DNA of 64,000 bases from Strigamia acuminata (taxonomy: Eukaryota; Arthropoda; Chilopoda; Geophilomorpha; Linotaeniidae), in NCBI GenBank assembly GCA_949358305.1, contig OX442323.1, positions 9,672,001-9,736,000 on the forward strand, given 5' to 3'. The position numbers and the translations under genes are program-made. This document shows, piece by piece, positions 56,548-64,000 of the stretch. Below the pieces are notes generated by a model. The model made no database searches and was not told where the DNA came from. It saw nothing but the letters and a program-made list of their open reading frames with translations. Numbering within the stretch: position 1 is the first letter of the stretch; the number at the start of each line of letters is the position of its first letter.

Positions 56548-58375
56548 CTACCATTTAATATTCAACGCTATTGTGTTTTTTTCGACCGCGTGAAAGCGGG
56601 TGTGGAGCATTCGGCTTTCTTTGTCCACGTCCATGTCTCCGTCTCCGTCTCCGTCTTCGCTGCCGAGCCATTCCTGCCAGAGTCGGGAAATTTGGGCCGA
56701 TTCTCGCGGTAACTGCGTGGGCACGGACGCGTAAGCTTGTTCCAATTTGGAGGTCAGTTGCTTGGGCGTGACGCCGTCCTCTGGACGAATTTGAGCGCCG
56801 CCGTTCAGGCAGCCGGACGGACACGCCATGATCTCGACGTAGTGGTATTCGTTTTTGCGTCGCTTCAATCGCTGCACGAAGTTCTGGATGTTGCGAAATC
56901 CGTAGACCAAAGCGAAGCGCAGCAACACCTCACCGTCTTTCTCGCACGTCACTTCTTGGAAATCTTGATTTCTGAAAAACAATTGATTCACATTCAAATT
57001 GCCAACAAATTGCCAACAAATTGCGATTCGTACTTGAGGGTTTTGAATTGCAATTCGTCCAATTTGACGCCGAATAATTCGTGCGCCGCGTATTTGAGGA
57101 CATTTTGAGCGTAGCCGCCGGAAGACGATCCTTCTATTCCCACCAACTGACCGTCGCACGCGTTGGAAAACCTGCAAAACATTGTGCTAAAATGTTGCTA
57201 TTTATAAATAAATAAATTAATTAATTAACGTACAGGGTGTCCAACTCGTGAGATTCGACGTCCCGCAACGAAATCGCCTCCCTTTGCAACATTTCTTCCA
57301 CTTCCACTGCGATGTAAAGTAAAAGTAAATGTAAATGTAAATGTAAATGAGATTATGGATTATCGATCGTACGGGATGTAATGACGCAATCCACGTCTCG
57401 CGTGGCGAACAAATCGTCGTAGAAATCTTGCCTGGACGCCTCGAGTTTCTTGTCAAAACACGGCTCGATGGAAACGACGTAAACCTTGTCCGGGGTTAAA
57501 TTCAACGTGCGCGCCAAATGCTGTTTGACGAGGCTGCCCATCACCTGCTGGGGCGACTTGCTCGTGCTCATGTAGGGCAGGATGAATTTGCCGTGCGTCT
57601 TTTCGGCGTAGCACACCCAGCCGGGGCACGACGAGCAGATCATGGGCAGCGAGTCCGCTCGCGTCTCTCTGGCTTTGAATCGGCGCACGAACTCCTTTTG
57701 GCTGCATATCAGACTGAAATTGCGAGCGAAAGTCGAATCGAAGACGAAATGGACGCCGAGCCGCTTGAAAAATCCCGTCAACTTCTCGGCCGTTTCTTGC
57801 TCGCTCAGATCGTATTTGACGCCGAGGGAGGCGCGAACTTGAGGCGCGATCGTCACCACCACCAACTTTGTGCTGTCTTGACCTTCTGTCTGTCGAAAAG
57901 CATTTTTAAAACTATTTTTAACCGCTCCATTTTGCCTTTACTTTACTTTATTTTTCTCGAGAATTTGGTAGAGTTCTTCCTGACTTTGTTGCGAAATCAT
58001 GACGCTCTCGGCCGACGTGATGCAACCGCTGCACGCGAGACAGTCGTTTAACGTGATTTTCGCTTTCCCCAATTTCACTTCGGTGCCATCCTTTAGAGAA
58101 ATTATAAAATTAGAAATAAACAAATCACTGATAAGGAAACGTGATTTTGTATTTTCTCTACTTGGATCGACTGCATGTAACTTCCGTCATCGTCGATTCT
58201 TATTTTTCCAACCGGACCGGGGATTTTTTCGACGATCACAGGTTTAATACATTCCTGGGAAAATATTCTTTATTAATACAAAATTGATCGTGTGTCTATT
58301 TCGTCATCTCACCTGAGATGGTGTAATGAAATCGTTGAGATCGGACAACATGAGCGGACCGCTGAAGCGCGCCAT
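56548..58375 (-). CDS. CIAO3: Cytosolic iron-sulfur assembly component CIAO3 (NARFL/IOP1)
   Basis: [FeFe]-hydrogenase-like protein that passes Fe-S clusters to the CIA targeting complex (CIAO1, CIAO2B, MMS19). Exons: 58313-58375, 58162-58254, 57947-58090, 57373-57889, 57234-57306, 57034-57171, 56548-56971, giving 483 residues (human 476). Cluster ligands: N-terminal Cys in SQECIKP with [14 protein letters not shown], and C-terminal ligands in [27 protein letters not shown] and [11 protein letters not shown]. Other blocks: [39 protein letters not shown]. The C-terminal HAVEK...IKW ends with Trp, as in known CIA-targeting tails. The Asp/Gly run (DGDGDGDMD) before the C-terminus is a local addition. 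Only 69 bases separate its start from that of MLST8. Confidence 0.96.
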
Positions 58376-58444
58376 CTTTGACAATTTGGCGATTAGGCCG
58401 AGAGATGGCGATGGTATCCAATATGGTGGTTTTTGTTTTTCTCA
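58376..58444. promoter_or_regulatory. 69-base divergent promoter CIAO3 / MLST8
   Basis: The shortest intergenic spacer here. It holds AAGATGGCGCG-like and GAGATGGCGATGG motifs (YY1-type), both near the initiator region. Three ATGs (58405, 58411, 58423) precede the MLST8 start out of frame and overlap it. Confidence 0.6.
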
Positions 58445-59742
58445 ATGGGCAGCGATACTTGCGACCAGGTGATTTTGGCCACGGGAGGTTACGATCACAC
58501 CATACGATTTTGGCAAGCGCACAGCGGCATTTGTCATCGCACCGTGCAACATCCCGAATGCGTATCCTTTCATTTTACAAAGACATTTAAACAGAATTTT
58601 TCTTTTTCATATTTTAATTTAACCAATACTCGCAGCAAGTGAACGCGTTGGAAATCACTCCCGACCGACAGTTGATCGCCGCTGCCGGTAAATGCTAGAA
58701 ATGCTAAATGCTATAAATGCTATAAAATGCTAAATGCTAAATTGATTTTAATTTATTATCAGGTTATCAACACATCCGAGTGTACGATTTGAATTCGAAC
58801 AACCCTAACCCGGTGATCAACTACGAGGGAGTATCGAAAAATGTGACGTCGCTGCAGTTCCACGAGGACGGCAAATGGATGCTGACGGGCGGCGAAGACT
58901 CGACGGCGCGCATCTGGGACCTGAGGTCGCGCAGCCAGAAGTGTCAACGCTTGTTCCAAGCGCCCGCGCCCGTCAACTGTATTTGCCTTCATCCGAATCA
59001 GGGAGAACTCATCGTGGGCGATCAGAACGGAACGATCCACATTTGGGATCTTAAGACCGACAACACCGAGCAAATCGTAAAACGTGAAATTTGATTTCTT
59101 TTTCATTCTCTTTTTTTAAAGTTTGAATTTTTTGCAGACGCCTGACATAGACACGTCGATCCAGAGCGTGCACGTGGATCCCGAGAGGAACTATTTGGCC
59201 GCGGTGAACAACAAGGGAACTTGTTACGTGTGGGGCTTGAAAGGAGGGATCGCCGACGAGTCGACGCAGCTTAATCCGCCGAGGAAAATACAAGCGCACA
59301 AACGATACGCGCTCAAATGCAAATTCAGTCCCGATTCAACGTGATTTCATTTTCATACTCCGCCGCCTTAATTCATTTCACATTTTCCTTTCATTTCATT
59401 TTTTTTAGCTTGTTGGTGACAACTTCAGCCGATCAAACGGCTAAAATATGGAAAACTGTGGATTTTTCGTTGGCCACCGAACTCAAGGCCCCAAATCAGC
59501 GTTGGGTTTGGGACGTGGCGTTCAGCGCCGACTCGCAGTACGCGGTAACAGGTAAAAATCTTTTTTTTTAAAAAAAAAAAAAAAATTAACTTTTATTTTT
59601 TTAATTTTTTAATTTATTTTTTTAAGCGTCTTCGGACAACTTCGCTCGTCTGTGGAGCGTCGAAACGGGCGAAGTGAAACGAGAGTACAGCGGTCACCAG
59701 AAGGCGCTCACGTGCCTCGCGTTTCACGACTCCCTCGTTTAA
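58445..59742 (+). CDS. MLST8: mTOR complex subunit mLST8 (GbetaL)
   Basis: WD40 protein that binds the mTOR kinase domain in mTORC1 and mTORC2. Exons 58445-58561, 58636-58687, 58763-59076, 59138-59340, 59409-59551, 59627-59742 give 314 residues, a normal length (human 326). Seven blades: [115 protein letters not shown] and [27 protein letters not shown]. The start at 58445 aligns with the human N-terminus just before V-I-L-A-T. Upstream out-of-frame ATGs imply leaky scanning or a transcription start inside the last 20 bases. TSC2, at the other end of the window, controls the same pathway. Confidence 0.96.
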
Positions 59743-59952
59743 TATTGATCGGGAATTCGTTTTAAAATATTTATTAGACTGTAAACAAGATTATTACAAA
59801 ATAAAGTTAGTCGCCAACAAATTGTGCAATTTCCTCATAATTTCACCGAAAGGCACTGAAAATTGTGACTAGAAAACGAGCCACCGTAATAGAAAAATTG
59901 TTCCAACATTTGTACAAGTGGGTATCAATCGATTAATTCGTTTCGTTCCGTT
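59743..59952. other. Convergent 3' ends of MLST8 and BRI3
   Basis: 210 bases between facing stops with AATAAA near 59800 on the plus strand. No coding frame. Confidence 0.55.
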
Positions 59953-60499
59953 CTATCCAAATATTGCTCCGCAATTGGGACAACGGCGCTGCTTCGTCGC
60001 CAGACACCAAAGAATTCCGAGAGGAAAACATAAAATGGCGCACATGATTCCGCAACACGTATAATCATCTTCCAGAACTCCAACCTGAATGAAATAAATG
60101 AAAATGCAGCGAAATAAGATAACGGACGTACGAACTCGTGACATTTCAAACAAATGTTCAACTTACTCGACACGCGGGACAACCGCCGACAATGATCACT
60201 TGTTGAGACACTGGCTGCACCGTGACGGTCGGGTGCATGCTGGGGTAGGGCGCCGCCCCGTACGACGGAGTGTTCGGGTTATGGATCGGATACGACGCGA
60301 ACGCTCCCGGTTGATGTTGATGAGGCGGAGGTGGCGGCGCCATCGCTGCGTCTCCGTACGGGTTTTGTGAACCTTGAGGTTTGTAGCCTGTAATTAGACC
60401 AATTTGGAACGATTAGAGTTTACACATGACGGCCTCACTACCTGAATATTGTGTGTACGGGGGAGGAGGCTCGTCGCCGTACTGCTTTTGGTTTTCCAT
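59953..60499 (-). CDS. BRI3: Membrane protein BRI3 (brain protein I3)
   Basis: Small endolysosomal membrane protein of unclear role. Exons 60442-60499, 60167-60387, 59953-60084 give 136 residues (human BRI3 125). The N-terminus is Pro/Tyr-rich with PPPPYTQY, a PPxY-like motif for NEDD4-type ligases. The core matches BRI3: [23 protein letters not shown], a hydrophobic segment [14 protein letters not shown], then [14 protein letters not shown] at the C-terminus. Four Cys in two CPxC pairs (GGCPACR and RRCPNCG) flank the membrane segment and could bind zinc. LITAF-like proteins share this CxxC-hydrophobic-CxxC plan and are the main alternative, but the VGGCPxCRVGVLED text favours BRI3. Confidence 0.93.
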
Positions 60500-60872
60500 C
60501 GTCAATCGGACTGCTTACGAATGCACAGTGCTCGGATTAAGTCCCAATCAAACTAACTTCGTAACTTGCATGTGATGACTGACGTCAATCGCACTTTGAC
60601 TACGACAACTTGTTGTTTTGTTGTCGATGATGATGATGATGCATCGGAATTTCCGGCTTGTTGATAAAATTCGTATTATTTAATATGCAAATCCTGAGTT
60701 TTATTTTTTGTTTGAAAAAATTTATTTTTTATTTTTACGCTCTTTGATTTAAAAGAAAAATTTAATTCAATTTAATTTAATGTAATGTTATGTAATTTAG
60801 TTTAATTTAATTTAATTCAGCGCCGTTAGATGTCGCTAGAGGCCCGTCCGTGCCATTTTTCTTGCATTTGAG
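60500..60872. promoter_or_regulatory. Divergent promoter BRI3 / ASPSCR1
   Basis: 373 bases between outward-facing start codons. A TGACTGACGTCA-like CRE half-site pair lies near 60577-60588 and a GATGAT repeat near 60628-60640. The right side is a TTTAATTTAA-type A/T-rich run, then GCCGTTAGATGTCGCTAGAGG near 60823-60842. Confidence 0.5.
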
Positions 60873-61868
60873 ATGAGTGCGCGTAACGTTGTGGTCCTGT
60901 GTCCGAATGGAAGAAGACAGCAGATTAAAGTTTCAAACAATTCGACAAATCTCCAGGTATTACATCAACCTAAAATACACTTTCCAACGACTGATGCATT
61001 TCCTCTGTTTTTGTTTCAGATACTCGAAGACGTGTGCCGTAAACAAGACCTGAAGTCGGAAGAGTTTGATTTGAAGTAAAGTTTCCGTTTCGTTATTACA
61101 ATTGATTGGATTGATTTGATTTGATTTGATTTGATTTGATTTGATTTGATTTGATTTGATTTGGTTTGCTAGGCATTACAATAAAATACTCGATCCTTCG
61201 AGCACGGTGCAGTTTTCGAATTTGCCGAACAATGCTCAACTCGAACTGGTGGGCATCACGAAGCCGAGAAAAGAGGAGGACGTGCGAATAGCGCTTCAAT
61301 TAGAGGACGGCCAACGATTTATTCACACCTTCGCCTCATCGTGCACGTTGTGGGACGTGCTCGCCTGGTTCCGCTCGAACGAGAATTGGAACGACACTGA
61401 CCAGATTCCAGTTTGCGTTTACATGAGACGCGAAGTACGTGAATTAATGAGGAGTCGTTCGTTTAATGACTTACACGTTAGATTGCAGGCGTGGCGCTCC
61501 TGTCGAAAACGAGTCTACGCAGTCTGGGCCTCGCTTCAGGGAGCGGCGTCATTAGGTGAAAAAATAAAAAAAATAGAAATTGTTACATTCTATTTTCTGA
61601 TTTTTATATATTTGCGTTTTAGGTTGATTTACAAACCGGTGGTGGATGCCGACGAGTCTTTTGTACCGAGTGCTGCGGCGGAATCGGCCGTGAGCAGTCG
61701 ACAGCAGACGAAAGAAAGCGACGTGCTTGCTCGGCCCGGTTGTTCCAAAGAGAGGAAATTGTCGAGCGTGGAATTGGACGATCGTCCGACCTGCGCCCGA
61801 AATGATCCCGAGCCTTTGTCAATGTCTTCTGCTGGCATTGAAGTACAGGTACAAATAGATAAGTTTAA

Positions 61869-61899
<31 letters not shown>

Positions 61900-63044
61900 C
61901 ATAAATTGCAGTTGGACAAGAGGAAAGCGTTTATTTTCAGTTTAGATGATATCGAACACGTTCCCTCATTAGGTGAACGCTTTTTTGCGTCCAATTCCAA
62001 TTGGGATCGTATGTTAATTTGTTTTCTTTTCTTTAGACGAACTACCGGAAGGATTTTTCGATTTGACCGTGGAAGACGTGAGGATTCTCATGACAGATTT
62101 GAAGCGACAACGGTTGACATTTGAAATTGAAATTGAAATTTAAGCAAGAAAATTGAATGAAATTGCCACTAATTGCGTCTTATTTTAAAGGCTACAATTA
62201 GAAAACAGGGCGTTGCTTACGTCGGACATGAGAGACGCGCAAATGAAACGCAAGATGGCCAAGTATCCGGAAACCGTGATTCGAGTGTTTTTCCCGGACC
62301 GACTGGTACTGCAGGGCAATTTTAAAGCCACAGAAACGGGTAAAGTGCACTCGTATATGGTTTTCAACTTTTTGTTCGCTTTTATGAAATATATTTGGCT
62401 GTATTTTCTCGTCCAGTCGCCGACGTTATGAGTTTCGTTCGCCATTTTCTTCGAGACCACTCGGTCAGCTTTTATCTATGTAAGAAATAATGAAAATGTC
62501 GAAAATGTCGAAAATGTTGACAATTGTTTTAGTTACGGCGCCACCAAAACGACATCTCGCAGCGCAGGTTCAGCTGGTGGCGGCCAATCTGGTTCCCGGC
62601 GCCAACGTTTACTTCGGCAGCGAGGGAGGTCAAGATGTTTTGCGGCCTGAAATGTACTCTCGTTTGGCGTCGCCTCACGATGCGAACCGTGAAGCCATCT
62701 TGCCAAGGTTTCGTCTTTATTTTATTTATTTTATTTATTTTATTTATTTTACGCAACAATTTGTTCGAATTAAATTAAATTAAATTACATTTCTTCAGAA
62801 GCGAGAACATGGATGCCGATCAGCCCATGTTGAACTTGACGAACGAACACGAACAGCCGCATTTTCAACAACCGATGTCCAGTTACGACGAGCTGCCTGC
62901 TCAGCCACAAATCGAAAGGAAATCGGTCGCCCCAAAATGGCTGAAATTAGGTTTCAATTCAATTGATTGATTATTCACATTGATTAAGCATTCATTTATT
63001 TTATTTTATTTTATTTTATTTTTTTTACAACAGGTAAAAAGTAG
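60873..63044 (+). CDS. ASPSCR1: UBX-domain tether ASPSCR1 (TUG/UBXN9)
   Basis: p97/VCP cofactor that disassembles p97 hexamers and, in mammals, tethers GLUT4 vesicles. Exons 60873-60956, 61020-61075, 61173-61434, 61482-61555, 61623-61848, 61912-61972, 62037-62112, 62191-62339, 62417-62479, 62533-62707, 62799-62950, 63034-63044 give 462 residues. Order: N-terminal ubiquitin-like TUG-UBL1 (VVVLCPNGRRQQIKV...LKHYNKILD), second ubiquitin-like part (EEDVRIALQLEDGQRFIHTF), a variable linker, DELPEGFFDLTVEDVRILMTDLKRQR, then the UBX domain (YPETVIRVFFPDRLVLQGNFKATET...FYLFTAPPKR). The C-terminus has MLNLTN...KWLKLGKK. Its stop is 80 bases from the convergent DCTN5 stop. AATAAA at 63101-63106 lies almost at the DCTN5 stop. 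Confidence 0.95.
61099..61165. repeat. Short tandem repeat (TTGAT)n in ASPSCR1 intron
   Basis: About thirteen copies of a 5-base unit fill nearly all of the intron between exons 61020-61075 and 61173-61434. Confidence 0.9.
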
Positions 63045-63124
63045 AAAAGAATGAATTTGAAGCAACAAAATGTTGTTTTTATTTTTTTCTGCTTATTTTG
63101 AATAAATAAAAGGAGTTTGTTTAA

Positions 63125-63918
<794 letters not shown>

Positions 63919-64000
63919 GTTCCCTCGCCGAGTCGGAAGTTGATACCGAAACCGGATGCGGTCGATCGAGTGTAGTGCGCTTGACTGCCGCTAGGTTTAT

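Overview
This window is nuclear DNA from a compact, gene-dense invertebrate animal genome. It holds 24 protein-coding genes in 64 kb, nearly all interrupted by short GT-AG introns of roughly 50-80 bases rich in A/T. Every recognisable gene is a deeply conserved eukaryotic or animal gene: non-muscle myosin II, tuberin, unkempt, survivin, histone H3.3, FBXL16, and ciliary CFAP52 and CCDC96. No bacterial-style operons, CRISPR arrays, rRNA or tRNA genes were seen. The phylum cannot be fixed from the sequence alone; a non-vertebrate animal with a small genome (a sponge or a similarly compact lineage) fits. All exon limits were read by eye from protein similarity recalled from memory, splice signals and reading phase, and coding lengths were checked to stay in frame.

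Layout, left to right: TSC2 3' part (1-3542, +), ATG12 (3787-4402, +), CFAP52 (4449-7054, -), BIRC5/survivin (7230-7826, +), CCDC96/CFAP184 (7890-10045, -), threonine aldolase (10302-11859, -), MFSD11 (12115-14010, +), SRSF2 (14201-14856, +), a TCF20/RAI1-type ePHD protein with an N-terminal SAM-like domain (16556-21151, +), non-muscle myosin II heavy chain (22293-31001, +), ECD (31650-33959, -), POLR3H (34319-35339, +), FBXL16 (35560-36884, -), UNK (38037/38442-42047, +), histone H3.3 (44379-44870, +), UQCC4/CCSMST1-like (45324-45777, -), TOP3A (45885-51162, +), a MYORG-like GH31 protein (51252-53000, -), GRWD1 (53249-54726, +), CIAO3 (56548-58375, -), MLST8 (58445-59742, +), BRI3 (59953-60499, -), ASPSCR1/TUG (60873-63044, +) and DCTN5 (63125-63918, -).

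Strands alternate strikingly, so most genes form divergent pairs sharing a promoter of 60-370 bases and convergent pairs whose stop codons lie 46-220 bases apart. The genes do not form one pathway. Two mTORC1-axis genes (TSC2, MLST8) and the autophagy gene ATG12 lie in the window, and two ciliary axoneme genes flank survivin. The set matches genes that, as recalled, sit in human on 17p, 17q25, 16p13.3/16p12 and 22q, so the window looks like a piece of one ancestral animal linkage group.

The one clear mobile element is a 274-base hAT-type MITE in a TOP3A intron, with 16-base terminal inverted repeats and an 8-base target duplication. Other points of interest are two alternative first coding exons in UNK, a 27-base in-frame micro-exon at myosin loop 1, altered active-site residues in the GH31 protein, recurrent TCACGTGA boxes upstream of several start codons, and a CCAAT/CRE-rich H3.3 promoter. 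No wholly undescribed multi-gene system was found.
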